A stretch of DNA of 64,000 bases from positions 806,001-870,000 of the forward strand of contig NZ_CP015992.1 of the NCBI RefSeq assembly GCF_001708505.1, written 5' to 3'. The position numbers and the translations under genes are program-made. The notes under the pieces were generated by a model. The model searched no databases. It saw only the letters and a list, made by a program, of their open reading frames with translations, and was not told the origin of the DNA. The DNA comes from Pseudomonas sp. TCU-HL1. GTDB lineage: Bacteria > Pseudomonadota > Gammaproteobacteria > Pseudomonadales > Pseudomonadaceae. Below, in pieces: positions 41,773 to 49,751 of this stretch. Each line of letters starts with the position of its first letter. Positions within the stretch are counted from its first letter, which is position 1.

Positions 41773-42681
41773 ATGAACGAGTTGCTGCACAGCCTGGACT
41801 GGGTGCTGCCCCTGCGCAACGAGACGCTGACACCGGTGATGCGCTTCTTCACCCTGCTGGGCTACGAGAAGTTCATCCTCTTCTTCCTGCCGCTGGGCTA
41901 CTGGGCGTGGAACCGTGGTGTGTTCCTGCGCCTGCTGGTACTGGTGGCCGTCACTGCGCTGCTCAACGCCTGGCTCAAGGACTATTGGCAGGACCCGCGT
42001 CCGGACATCGCCCTGCGCATGGACCATGAGGTGGGCGACAGCTTCGGCCTGCCCAGCGGCCATGCGCAGATAGCCGTCGTCATCTGGTTCTGGCTGGCCT
42101 TCGAGTTGCGCCGCACGTGGGCCTGGGTGGTCAGTGGGGTGGTGGTGACGGGGATCATCTTCAGTCGCCTGTACCTGGGTGCCCACGATGTGGAAGACGT
42201 AGTGGGCGGCTCGTTGCTGGGGATCGGCACGCTGCTGCTGTTCGCCCAGGTGCGTCATTGGCCCTGGTGGCGCGAGGCCCACGGCCTTTGGCATCTGGCG
42301 CTGATTCTGCTGGTGTTTGTCGCGGCCTGGCTGAGCTGGCCAGGTGTGGCGCCGAGCTACATACCGTTGCTGGCAGGCTTGATGGTCGGCGTGCTGGTCG
42401 GCTACCGCCAATGGGAGTTTTCCGCCGAGGTCGCGACCTGGCGCCGCGTGCTGGCGGCGGCCATCGGCGCGGTGAGCTTCATCCTGCTGCAGAAGCTGCT
42501 GAAATCGGCCGGCGCGGCGTGGCCGTTCGACCCACAGCTCTGGCAGGGGCTGAAGGGCCTGGTGATGGGCCTGTTCGTCGCGGTGGCGATGCCCTGGGCG
42601 CTGGTGCGGATGGGGTTGCTCAAGCCACACCAGCCAGCAGGCTGTCGTAAGGAATCTTCAGGCCATCGTGCAGCCGCTTGA
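41773..42681 (+). CDS. PAP2-family membrane phosphatase
   Basis: The 302-residue membrane protein has the three PAP2 motifs: K-x6-RP in KDYWQDPRP (about 68-76), PSGH in FGLPSGHAQIAV and SRLYLGAHDVEDV. Several membrane segments surround them. Such enzymes remove phosphate from lipid phosphates such as undecaprenyl pyrophosphate or phosphatidate. ATG 41773 is preceded by AAGGA. Its C-terminal end overlaps the convergent higA gene by about 60 bases. Confidence 0.88.
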   Translation: MNELLHSLDWVLPLRNETLTPVMRFFTLLGYEKFILFFLPLGYWAWNRGVFLRLLVLVAVTALLNAWLKDYWQDPRPDIALRMDHEVGDSFGLPSGHAQIAVVIWFWLAFELRRTWAWVVSGVVVTGIIFSRLYLGAHDVEDVVGGSLLGIGTLLLFAQVRHWPWWREAHGLWHLALILLVFVAAWLSWPGVAPSYIPLLAGLMVGVLVGYRQWEFSAEVATWRRVLAAAIGAVSFILLQKLLKSAGAAWPFDPQLWQGLKGLVMGLFVAVAMPWALVRMGLLKPHQPAGCRKESSGHRAAA

Positions 42682-42979
42682 TCATGCGCAGGCTCAATGG
42701 GCGCTTGCGGTTGAGCACCTCCGAGACACGCCCGCTGGGACCGATGAAGGGCTCCAGGTCCTTGGGCGTCAGGCCCTGTTGATCCATGCGGAATTTGATG
42801 GCCTCGATGGGGTCGGCCGGCATGATCGGATAGTGGCGGTTTTCATAGACCTCGATGAGGGTCGTAAGCACCTCAGCTTCGTCCGCTTCCGGGGTGCCGG
42901 CAGAGGCCTGGAAAACTGCCTCCAGTTGCTTGAAGGCGGCACGCAGGTCTTCGTCGTTGCGGATCGGTCTAATAGTCAT
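42620..42979 (-). CDS. higA: HigA-type antitoxin (XRE family)
   Basis: The 119-residue protein has an N-terminal DUF part (EDLRAAFKQLEAVFQ) and a C-terminal helix-turn-helix: IKFRMDQQGLTPKDLEPFIGPSGRVSEVLNRKRPLSLRMIKRLHDGLKIPYDSL. This is the COG5499 HigA pattern. It overlaps the toxin gene by 11 bases and lies downstream of it, the toxin-first order of higBA. It should neutralise HigB and repress the operon. Confidence 0.92.
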   Translation of the reverse strand: MTIRPIRNDEDLRAAFKQLEAVFQASAGTPEADEAEVLTTLIEVYENRHYPIMPADPIEAIKFRMDQQGLTPKDLEPFIGPSGRVSEVLNRKRPLSLRMIKRLHDGLKIPYDSLLAGVA

Positions 42980-43280
42980 TGATGGTCTCCACGTCGATCC
43001 TGTCGTATTGCTCGTGGGTGCCGATGAACTTCACCCAGGCGATCCCGGCTCGGTACTGCATCTCCACCACCAGGCGGTACTTGTTGCCGCCAATGTTGAA
43101 GACCACCCGGTTATTGCCGCAGAAGCTTGCGCTCCGGTATTGCGCCTTGATGTCCTGCGGCGAGCGCCAATCGGCTCTCAGGGCTTCGTCGTGCCAGCTC
43201 TGCAGCGGGCCCTGCGCATCGGCATGGGTCGGATTCTGTTCCCAGAAACGGCGCAGGGTGCTTTTGGCGGTGATCCTCAT
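42969..43280 (-). CDS. higB: HigB-type mRNA interferase toxin
   Basis: The 103-residue protein begins MRITAKSTLRRFWEQNPTHA and has the HigB core NRVVFNIGGNKYRLVVEMQYRAGIAWVKFIGTHEQYDRID. It belongs to the RelE/HigB superfamily of ribosome-dependent mRNA-cleaving toxins (COG4680). The ATG at 43280 is chosen over a longer frame to 43337 because it gives the conserved start. A perfect palindrome just upstream is a probable HigA operator. Confidence 0.93.
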   Translation of the reverse strand: MRITAKSTLRRFWEQNPTHADAQGPLQSWHDEALRADWRSPQDIKAQYRSASFCGNNRVVFNIGGNKYRLVVEMQYRAGIAWVKFIGTHEQYDRIDVETINDY

Positions 43281-43292
43281 CCTAGCAGCTCT

Positions 43293-43307
43293 CTCCCAAT
43301 TTGGGAG
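43293..43307. promoter_or_regulatory. Palindrome upstream of higB, probable HigA operator
   Basis: CTCCCAATTTGGGAG is a perfect 7-1-7 palindrome 13 bases before the higB start, the usual place for autoregulation by HigA. Confidence 0.6.
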
Positions 43308-43428
43308 GATGCTGGCCGCAAGCCTCGTTTCGAACAAGAGGAAACCCTGTCGGAGCTTTCTGAACGTGACTGCCTAAGTTTCGCTCTTTAGATATGTGGA
43401 GGGTTTGTAGGGAGGATTGGCGTTGTCT

Positions 43429-43509
43429 GTAGGGTGCGCCGTGCGCACCAGCGGTATTTGGACCGCGACTATGCCTCTTCTGACGCTGAACCGGTGCGGC
43501 GCACCCTAC
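43429..43509. repeat. Inverted repeat, GTAGGGTGCGCC family
   Basis: GTAGGGTGCGCCGTGCGCACC and GGTGCGGCGCACCCTAC are the arms around a 43-base spacer. It occupies the gap between ispA and higBA. Confidence 0.85.
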
Positions 43510-43558
43510 GGTCGACAGTGTTTGAGCCAGACCTCTTGGGGGCCTAAGGACGGCGCGA

Positions 43559-44446
43559 TCAGCTGCGCCGTTCGACGATGTAGCGCGCCAGGGCGCGGAG
43601 GGGTTCGGCGGCTTCGCCGAAAGAAGCGACGGCTTGCACGGCCTGGTCGCACAGTTCGCGGGCATAGGCCTTGGCATTGTCGAGGCCGAGCAGGGCAGGG
43701 TAGGTGGGCTTGTCGTGGGCCTGGTCCTTGCCCTGGGTCTTGCCGAGCGTGGCGGTGTCGCTCTCCACGTCGAGGATGTCGTCGTGAACCTGGAAGGCCA
43801 GGCCGACGGCGCGGGCATAGATCCTGAGTGCAGCCAGGGCAGCCGGGTTGGCCTGGCCGCTGGCCAGGGCACCGAGGCGCACGCTGGCCTCGATCAGGGC
43901 GCCGGTCTTGTGCCGGTGCATGGTTTCCAGGGCGAGCTGATCCAGCGTCAAACCCACAGAGCCGAGGTCGATGGCCTGGCCGCCGACCATGCCGGCGGGG
44001 CCAGCGGCGTGACCGAGACTGCTGATCATCGCCAAACGGGTTTCGGCATCGTGCGGGTTGCGGCCGGCATCGGCCAGCACTTCGAAGGCCAGCGCTTGCA
44101 GGCCGTCACCGGCGAGGATAGCGGTGGCTTCGTCGAAGGCAATGTGAGTCGTAGGCTGGCCGCGGCGCAGGTCGTCGTCGTCCATCGCCGGGAGGTCATC
44201 GTGAACCAGGGAATAGGCGTGGATCAGCTCCACCGCACAGGCCGCGCCATCAGCGCGGGCTGCATCGCCACCCAGGGCTTCGCAAGCGGCGTAGACCAGC
44301 AATGGGCGCACCCGTTTGCCGCCATTCACCACGCTGTAGCGCATGGCCTGGTAGAGGCGGTCGAGGGGGGCGAGTGGGGCGTCGAACAGTGCGACGAGCG
44401 CGGTATCCACGCGCTGCTGACAGCGCGTCTGGTAGCTGGCGATCAT
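43559..44446 (-). CDS. ispA: Farnesyl diphosphate synthase IspA
   Basis: The 295-residue prenyltransferase has the first Asp-rich motif LVHDDLPAMDDDDLRRG (about 81-97) and the second VHDDILDVESD (about 220-230), with GGKRVRPLL before them. It makes FPP from DMAPP and IPP. It overlaps xseB by four bases in the usual xseB-ispA order, but dxs is not next to it here. Confidence 0.96.
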   Translation of the reverse strand: MIASYQTRCQQRVDTALVALFDAPLAPLDRLYQAMRYSVVNGGKRVRPLLVYAACEALGGDAARADGAACAVELIHAYSLVHDDLPAMDDDDLRRGQPTTHIAFDEATAILAGDGLQALAFEVLADAGRNPHDAETRLAMISSLGHAAGPAGMVGGQAIDLGSVGLTLDQLALETMHRHKTGALIEASVRLGALASGQANPAALAALRIYARAVGLAFQVHDDILDVESDTATLGKTQGKDQAHDKPTYPALLGLDNAKAYARELCDQAVQAVASFGEAAEPLRALARYIVERRS

Positions 44447-44685
44447 GCTTGTTCGTCCGCGTCGAAGGGGGCTTCCTCCAGTTGGCCGTCACGCTCAAGC
44501 AGGATCTGTACCTTCTGTTCCGCCTGATTCAGTGCCGACTGGCATTCGCGGGTCAGGCGGATGCCTTGTTCGAAGGCGCTGAGGGAGTCCTCCAGCGACA
44601 GTTCGCCGCTTTCCAGGCGTTCCACCAGGGACTGCAGGTCGGCGAGGGACTGTTCGAAATCGGGGGCGGCTTTCTTGCGGGCCAT
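44443..44685 (-). CDS. xseB: Exodeoxyribonuclease VII small subunit XseB
   Basis: The 80-residue protein has the XseB helical pattern FEQSLADLQSLVERLESGELSLEDSLSAFEQGIRLTRECQSALNQAEQKV. It combines with XseA to degrade single-stranded DNA. ATG 44685 fits the family length; it begins the xseB-ispA unit. Confidence 0.95.
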   Translation of the reverse strand: MARKKAAPDFEQSLADLQSLVERLESGELSLEDSLSAFEQGIRLTRECQSALNQAEQKVQILLERDGQLEEAPFDADEQA

Positions 44686-44788
44686 GATGCTGTCTCGCGG
44701 AGGTCGAATCGGGCGCGACACTAGCAGAGCCGCACCCCGCGGGCAAATGAAGGGGGCGGATGGTTTGCCGCTGGCAGGCTTGGGGCCT

Positions 44789-44929
44789 GTGGGAGCGAAT
44801 TTATTCGCGAATGAATTCGCTCCCACCGACAGCGGGGTGGCTTTTGTAGGTTGGGTAGAGGAACGAAACCCAACGCTTCGTGGCCGATACAGGGCCATGT
44901 TGGGCCTCGCTGCGCTCGGACCAACCTAC
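44789..44929. repeat. REP palindrome followed by GTAGGTTGG-family repeat
   Basis: A perfect REP (GTGGGAGCGAATTTATTCGC pairing with GCGAATGAATTCGCTCCCAC, 44789-44827) is followed by a second-family repeat (TGTAGGTTGGGTAGAGGAAC to GGACCAACCTAC, 44846-44929) with internal CCCAAC/GTTGGG arms. Between xseB and the convergently placed TSUP gene end. Confidence 0.9.
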
Positions 44930-44969
44930 GGGGCCGCTGCATGGCTGATTGACATGGAATCTCCCACGA

Positions 44970-45728
44970 TCAGACGGTGACGAAGTAATAGACCGTCATC
45001 CCCGTCCCCACCGCGATCACCAGCCAGCGCAGCCATCGGGTCGGCAATCGCCGGGCCAGCGCACCACCGCAGTAGCCGCCGCAGCTGGCGGCGGCGAGCA
45101 GCACTGCCAGCTCGCTCCAACTCACTCGCCCGGCGGCAATGAAGGTCACCACCGCCACGCTGTAGATGGTGCTCGACAGCAGGTTCTTCAGCGCGTTGGC
45201 CCGCAGCAGCGGATGACCTTCGATGGAAAAGGCCGCCAGCTGCAGGATGCCCATGCCGGCGCCGAAGTAGCCGCCGTAGATGGCCACCACTGTGTGGGCC
45301 AGGGTGCTGCCGACGCCGTGCGGTGGCAGCGCGCCGGCTTCGCGTCGGCGGTTGATCAGCCGGCTCAGCCAGGGGCTGGCGGCGAACAGCAGCGTGGCGG
45401 CCAATAGCAGCCAGGGAATCAGCCGGCGAAAGGTTTCGTTGCCTCCGGCCAGCAACAGCAGGCCACCGCCCAGGCCGCCCAGCAGCGACACCAGTACCAG
45501 CGGCACCACATAGCGCCCCAGCGGGCGCAACTGCTCCCGCGCCGCCCAACTGGCGGCCAGGCTGGCGGGCCACAAGGCCACGGCGTTGGTGGCGTTGGCG
45601 GTCACGGGTGGTAATCCGGTCGCAAGCAGCGCGGGGAAGGAGAAGAAAGTGCCGCCCCCGGCGAGGGCATTCATGCCGCCGGCGGAAAAACCGGCAAGCA
45701 GTAGCAGGAAGAAATCGTGAAGGCTCAT
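44970..45728 (-). CDS. TSUP (TauE/SafE) family anion permease
   Basis: The 252-residue membrane protein has about seven to eight hydrophobic segments in two repeats, with the TSUP motifs GFSAGGMNALAGGGTFFSFPAL near the start and YGGYFGAGMGILQLAAFS at the second half. Members export sulfite, sulfoacetate or similar anions; substrate unknown. ATG 45728 gives the conserved N-terminus. Confidence 0.85.
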   Translation of the reverse strand: MSLHDFFLLLLAGFSAGGMNALAGGGTFFSFPALLATGLPPVTANATNAVALWPASLAASWAAREQLRPLGRYVVPLVLVSLLGGLGGGLLLLAGGNETFRRLIPWLLLAATLLFAASPWLSRLINRRREAGALPPHGVGSTLAHTVVAIYGGYFGAGMGILQLAAFSIEGHPLLRANALKNLLSSTIYSVAVVTFIAAGRVSWSELAVLLAAASCGGYCGGALARRLPTRWLRWLVIAVGTGMTVYYFVTV

Positions 45729-46036
45729 GGTCGGGCGTGCAAAAGCCCGCAGGTTACCCCCAGGGGTGAGCGGTGGCAAAGGCACGCTGAACGGTCACAG
45801 GCACTGGGGCCTGGCGACCAGTGAGCTGAATCGCTGATGGGCGGGCGCGCGCTTTTCGCCAGCGGCAGTATGCTTTCAACAACTCGTATGGGGCGGGGGC
45901 GGTAAAACGCAAGGAAGCCCACACCGCAAGTCTTCCCGAGTCGTATCAGTGGAAGACGACAAGGGTGATCCACTGAAAATCAGCGCGTTAGCGTCAGGCC
46001 GGAATCAGGCTCAGCTGTACTCGATTCCGGCCTCTT
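45729..46036. other. Intergenic region with two hairpins
   Basis: No gene is supported. It holds GTCTTCC/GGAAGAC arms near 45930-45956 and a stronger hairpin at 45996-46033 (AGGCCGGAATC pairing with GATTCCGGCCT), just past the lipoprotein stop on the minus strand; without a T-run it is only a weak terminator candidate. Confidence 0.5.
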
Positions 46037-46471
46037 TCATTGTGCGTCCGGCTGGTCGGCAAGCAGGGCAAAGCCTTCGCGGTTATCACTGATGATGCGG
46101 AAGTGCTCGCTTTGGCCCTGCTCGATATGGGCAGCCTTCTCGCGGCGCAAACTGCCCTTGGAGCAGAGGGTGTCGTCCGTTTCGTCGATGCCGATGCCGA
46201 CGATGCGGTCACCCGATGGAACCTGGAAGCTGGCGACCTCGCCAATGCCAATGCGCGCTGCCAGTTGCCGGTCCACATGCACGGCGATGTAACAGCCACT
46301 GCCCAATCCACCCATGTCGCGGTTCACGACGATCAGGCCCCCGCCCTCCACCGGCGTCTGGAACGCCAGCAGGCGGTCGGTGGGCACCTGGGTAATTTGC
46401 ATAGGGTCGGTGCGGTAAGACGAACAGCCGGCGAGCAGGAGCAGGGAAACAGCGGCACAGGTCAGACGCAT
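46037..46471 (-). CDS. Hypothetical lipoprotein (144 aa)
   Basis: The protein has a lipoprotein signal MRLTCAAVSLLLLAGCSS (lipobox LAGC, Cys at 16) and a small domain with ITQVPTDRLLAFQTPVEGGGLIVVNRDMGGLGSGCYIAVHVDRQLAARI, of the type seen in DUF2846-like lipoproteins. A GGAGGGC site precedes ATG 46471. Its function is unknown; the outer or inner membrane destination cannot be told. The IS481 element is inserted 160 bases upstream. Confidence 0.75.
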   Translation of the reverse strand: MRLTCAAVSLLLLAGCSSYRTDPMQITQVPTDRLLAFQTPVEGGGLIVVNRDMGGLGSGCYIAVHVDRQLAARIGIGEVASFQVPSGDRIVGIGIDETDDTLCSKGSLRREKAAHIEQGQSEHFRIISDNREGFALLADQPDAQ

Positions 46472-46631
46472 GGAGCCCTCCTTGGGGCGGAAAAGCGAAG
46501 GTGCTGCTGGAACTCTAGTGGATGGGATGGGGATTGCCATGGCGGCGAGCGGCGGCTGGCGTGTTCCCTGTGGGAGCGAATTCATTCGCGATGAAGCGCG
46601 GCGCCCATGCGAGCCGGTAGGGTGCGCCGTG

Positions 46632-47919
46632 TGTTCAGCCGGGGGACATAGGTAACGGGTGTCGGGAGACATGGGTAACGCATTTAGGCTTACGGAATCC
46701 TTCGACTCTGGAGTTCGAGCGATGCCGTGGCAGGAGTGCACCACCATGTCGATTCGACGCGAGTTTGTGCGGTTGGCCGAACAACCGCAGAGCAACGTGC
46801 GGGAGCTGTGTCGGCGCTACGGCATCAGCCCGAAAACCGCCTACAAATGGTTACAGCGCCACCGCGAGCACGGCGATGCGGGGTTGCAGGAGCGCTCACG
46901 CCGGCCGTTGCACAGCCCTGGGCGCAGCGACCCGGACTTGGAACAGGCGGTGGTGCAGTTGCACCACCGTTTCCCGTATTGGGGCGCCCGCAAGCTGCGC
47001 GGCCTGCTGCCGGCCGCGTTCGAGCGTCCCCACCACAGCACCCTCGACGCCATCCTCCGCCGCCATGGTTGCCGGGTGCGCTACCACGCCGAGGAGGCCG
47101 AAGCTCCGGCCACGCAGCGCTTCGAGCACTGCCAGCCGAACGAGCTCTGGCAGATGGACTTCAAGGGCCACTTCCCGCTCGCCGACGGCCGCTCGTCGCG
47201 CTGCCACCCGTTGACGCTGTTGGATGATCACTCACGCTTTGCCCTCTGCCTGGAGGCCTGCGAGGGCGAGCGCCTCGAACTGGTTCGACCGCACCTGATC
47301 CAGGTCTTTCGCCGCTATGGCCTACCGCGCCGGATCACCGCCGACAACGGTCCGCCCTGGGGCTCGAACATCGCGGGCGGCCTGTCCGCCCTGGAGGTCT
47401 GGCTGATGCGGCTCGGCATCGAGGTCAGCCACAGCCGCCCTCATCATCCGCAGACCCAGGGCAAGCTGGAACGCTTCCACCAGACACTCAAGCGCGAGTT
47501 ACTGCAGCGCTCGTTTCGCGACTTGGCGCACTGCCAGCAGGCGATGGCGCACTGGCGGGAGCAGTACAACCACGACCGCCCGCATGAGGCGCTGGGCCAA
47601 CTGCCACCGATCACGCGCTACCAGCCAAGCCGGCGCAGCTACCCGGAGCAATTGCCTGAGCTGGACTACGAACCGGGCGACCGGGTGCTCAAGGTCGGCC
47701 GCGTCGGCCAGGTCAGTTTCCAGGGACGCAGCCTGTTCGTCGGCGGGGGGCTGTACGGGGAACGCGTCGCTCTCCGCCCCACCGCCGTCGATGGCGTCTA
47801 CGATGTGGTGTTCATCCACAAGACCCTGCGCCAAGTCGACTTGAGACCGGGCAAAACATGATCATCAACCCGTTACCTATGTCTCCCGACAAGCGTTACC
47901 CATCTATCCCGGCTGAACA
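46632..47919 (+). mobile_element. IS481-family insertion sequence with CCGTG target duplication
   Basis: A 1288-bp element starting TGTTCAGCCGGG and ending CCCGGCTGAACA, terminal inverted repeats of about 26 bases with a few mismatches. It is flanked by direct CCGTG (46627-46631 and 47920-47924). Each end carries two tandem copies of a GACAT-GGTAACG-like motif, probable transposase sites. One transposase gene fills most of it. Confidence 0.93.
46722..47861 (+). CDS. IS481-family transposase (DDE)
   Basis: The 379-residue protein has an N-terminal helix-turn-helix (VRELCRRYGISPKTAYKWLQRHREHG), a second one, and an integrase core with the DDE residues in MDFKGHFPLADG, ITADNGPPWGS and TQGKLERFHQTLKREL. 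A C-terminal domain (PGDRVLKVGRVGQVSFQGRS) follows. The intact frame suggests an active element. Start ATG 46722 is preferred; ATG 46746 is also possible. Confidence 0.93.
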   Translation: MPWQECTTMSIRREFVRLAEQPQSNVRELCRRYGISPKTAYKWLQRHREHGDAGLQERSRRPLHSPGRSDPDLEQAVVQLHHRFPYWGARKLRGLLPAAFERPHHSTLDAILRRHGCRVRYHAEEAEAPATQRFEHCQPNELWQMDFKGHFPLADGRSSRCHPLTLLDDHSRFALCLEACEGERLELVRPHLIQVFRRYGLPRRITADNGPPWGSNIAGGLSALEVWLMRLGIEVSHSRPHHPQTQGKLERFHQTLKRELLQRSFRDLAHCQQAMAHWREQYNHDRPHEALGQLPPITRYQPSRRSYPEQLPELDYEPGDRVLKVGRVGQVSFQGRSLFVGGGLYGERVALRPTAVDGVYDVVFIHKTLRQVDLRPGKT

Positions 47920-48013
47920 CCGTGCGCACCAATGATGGAGCAGGTCGCAGATGTCGATCCGGAACTCGGTGCGCATGGCGCACCCTACGGTGGGGCGAGG
48001 GTGAGAGGGATGC

Positions 48014-48952
48014 CTACTCCCGCCGGAACACCAGCGCCTTCAATCCCGCATCCGGGTCGATATCCGCGAACTCCGGCGGGTTCTCCAGCCGCTCCACGAA
48101 GTGCAACTCCGGCGCTTCGGCCTGCATGCCCTGAATGAGGAAATCGGGCCCGATGGCGGGATCGTTCACACAAGCCAGCACCACCCCGTTTTCGGTCAGC
48201 AACTCCGGCAGGCGGCGCAGGATCTTCTGGTAGTCGCGGGTCAGGGTGAAGCTGCCCTTCTGGAAGGAGGGCGGGTCGATGATCACCAGGTCATAGGGAC
48301 CGGTCTTCTTCACCTTGCCCCAGGACTTGAACAACTCATGGCCCAGGAAGCTCACCCGGCTGAGGTCATGGCCGTTGAGCCGGTGATTGTCCCGCCCCCG
48401 GCTCAGGGCCGAGCTGGCCATGTCCAGGTTCACCACCTGCTCCGCTCCCCCCTCGATGGCCGCCACCGAGAAGCCGCAGGTGTAAGCGAACAGGTTCAAC
48501 ACCCGCTTGCCCTGCACGTTGGCGCGCACCCAGTCGCGGCCGTAGCGCATATCGAGGAACAGGCCGTTGTTCTGCTTCTTGCCCAGGTCCAGCTTGAAGC
48601 GCAGGCCGCCCTCGCTGACCACGCATTCATCCACCGCCTCGCCCCAGATCAACTCCATGGTGCTGTCCAGCAGATAACGATGCTGCAGCAACAGCGTCCG
48701 GGCGTCGCTGCGTTGCCAAACCGGCGACTCGGTGAGGCGTAGCAACATGGCCTTCAGCGCAGCGAGTTCGTCGTCGCCCACCTCGCGGAACAGCGACACC
48801 AGCATCACGCCCTGCAACCAGTCCGCCGTCACCTGCTCCAGCCCCGACCAGCGCCGTCCACGGCCGTGGAAGACCCGGCGGATTTCGTCCGGCAGATTCT
48901 CCAGCGCGGAGGTAAGTTGCTGTTCGAGGGTGGTGATGGCGTCGAGGTTCAT
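48014..48952 (-). CDS. RlmI/RlmK-like class I SAM-dependent methyltransferase
   Basis: The 312-residue protein has the COG1092 features: LDLGKKQNNGLFLDMRYGRDWV, SAM motif VLNLFAYTCGFSVAAIEGGA (about 156-175) and YDLVIIDPPSFQKGSF. This resembles the methyltransferase part of 23S rRNA enzymes RlmI/RlmK, without their PUA domain. Substrate probably RNA, not certain. ATG 48952 gives MNLDAITTLE. Confidence 0.85.
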   Translation of the reverse strand: MNLDAITTLEQQLTSALENLPDEIRRVFHGRGRRWSGLEQVTADWLQGVMLVSLFREVGDDELAALKAMLLRLTESPVWQRSDARTLLLQHRYLLDSTMELIWGEAVDECVVSEGGLRFKLDLGKKQNNGLFLDMRYGRDWVRANVQGKRVLNLFAYTCGFSVAAIEGGAEQVVNLDMASSALSRGRDNHRLNGHDLSRVSFLGHELFKSWGKVKKTGPYDLVIIDPPSFQKGSFTLTRDYQKILRRLPELLTENGVVLACVNDPAIGPDFLIQGMQAEAPELHFVERLENPPEFADIDPDAGLKALVFRRE

Positions 48953-49001
48953 GGCGGGCGGTTCGAGGAAAGCGGGGGGCGGCATTTTAACCCGAGTCTT
49001 G

Positions 49002-49335
49002 CAGGGTGGATGGCGCTCTTCCATCCACCATCGGTGCCGATACGAATGCTCGGGCTAGCAGAATGAGGCCGATCGGGTAGGGTGCGCCGTGCGCACCGGC
49101 GGTTTGACCGGGTGCCGAGGCAGATCCTGGAATCGGTGCGCACAGCGCACCCTACGGTCCAGACCGAGCTAAAGAGATCGACCTTGTGCAAGGGACGGAG
49201 GGGGGTACCTCAAGTCCAGGTTCTACGAACGTGGATGTTTACTCGCGATTGAAATCGCTCCCACACCGGTGCGCACCAACGGGCTCGATCGGGACTCCGA
49301 ATGGTGGAAATAAAAAGCGATTTCCACCCTACGAA
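49002..49335. repeat. Cluster of palindromic repeats before the vanZ-like gene
   Basis: This gap holds a half GGGTGGATGG element (49002-49029), a full GTAGGGTGCGCC repeat (49077-49155), a REP half (ACTCGCGATTGAAATCGCTC, 49235-49264) and a GGTGGAAAT...ATTTCCACC hairpin (49303-49329). No gene is supported in it. Confidence 0.8.
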
Positions 49336-49352
49336 TGCCAAGGAAGGCGTCC

Positions 49353-49751
49353 TTACAAGGCATCAGCCCCAGGCTTGCCGGGGCGGCGGTCGGTCTGATC
49401 CATCGGCCTGAACCTGCGCAGCACCAGTGCGCACAGGATGCCGCTCAGCACGCCCAGCACGTTGGCGGCGATGTCGGCCCAGGAGGCCGTGCGCAGGGGC
49501 AGCAGCTCCTGCCCCAGTTCGATCCCCACGGACACCAGGAAGGGCCACAGGAACAGCCACACCAGCCGGGTCCGGGGAAAGGCGAGCCAGGCGCTCAGGG
49601 TTAGGCAGGCAAACCCCGCCCAGTGGTGCAGTTTGTCCTGGTTTTCGAAGGCTTCGGGCACCGGGTCGCTGCTCAACCCGGCCGCCAGGATCACCAGCAG
49701 CACGAGGCCGAAGGCAATCCGCGCCAGCCAGGTGATCCGGGCGTCCGTCAT
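49353..49751 (-). CDS. VanZ-family membrane protein
   Basis: The 132-residue protein has about four membrane segments and the VanZ motif pair DKLHHWAGFACLTLSAWLAF and VGIELGQELLPLRTASWADIAANVLGVLSG. VanZ-like proteins are small membrane proteins of uncertain function, found beside polysaccharide genes. It overlaps gfcD by four bases, so it belongs to the gfc operon as its last gene. Confidence 0.85.
   Translation of the reverse strand: MTDARITWLARIAFGLVLLVILAAGLSSDPVPEAFENQDKLHHWAGFACLTLSAWLAFPRTRLVWLFLWPFLVSVGIELGQELLPLRTASWADIAANVLGVLSGILCALVLRRFRPMDQTDRRPGKPGADAL

Larger units (their letters stand above)
46617..47988. repeat. GTAGGGTGCGCC inverted repeat split by the IS481-family element
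   Basis: The left part GTAGGGTGCGCCGTG (46617-46631) and the right part CCGTGCGCACCAATG...GGTGCGCATGGCGCACCCTAC (47920-47988) join, minus one 5-bp duplicate, into a normal member of this family with about 80 bases. So the IS landed inside the left arm of an existing palindrome. Confidence 0.9.

Noticed and set aside
41576..41852. Longer ATG start for the acyl-CoA carboxylase
   Set aside because: The extra residues overlap the divergent PAP2 gene region and are unlike biotin carboxylase N-termini.
45729..46036. Possible gene between the TSUP permease and the lipoprotein
   Set aside because: No frame with a plausible RBS or motif was found; only hairpins are present.
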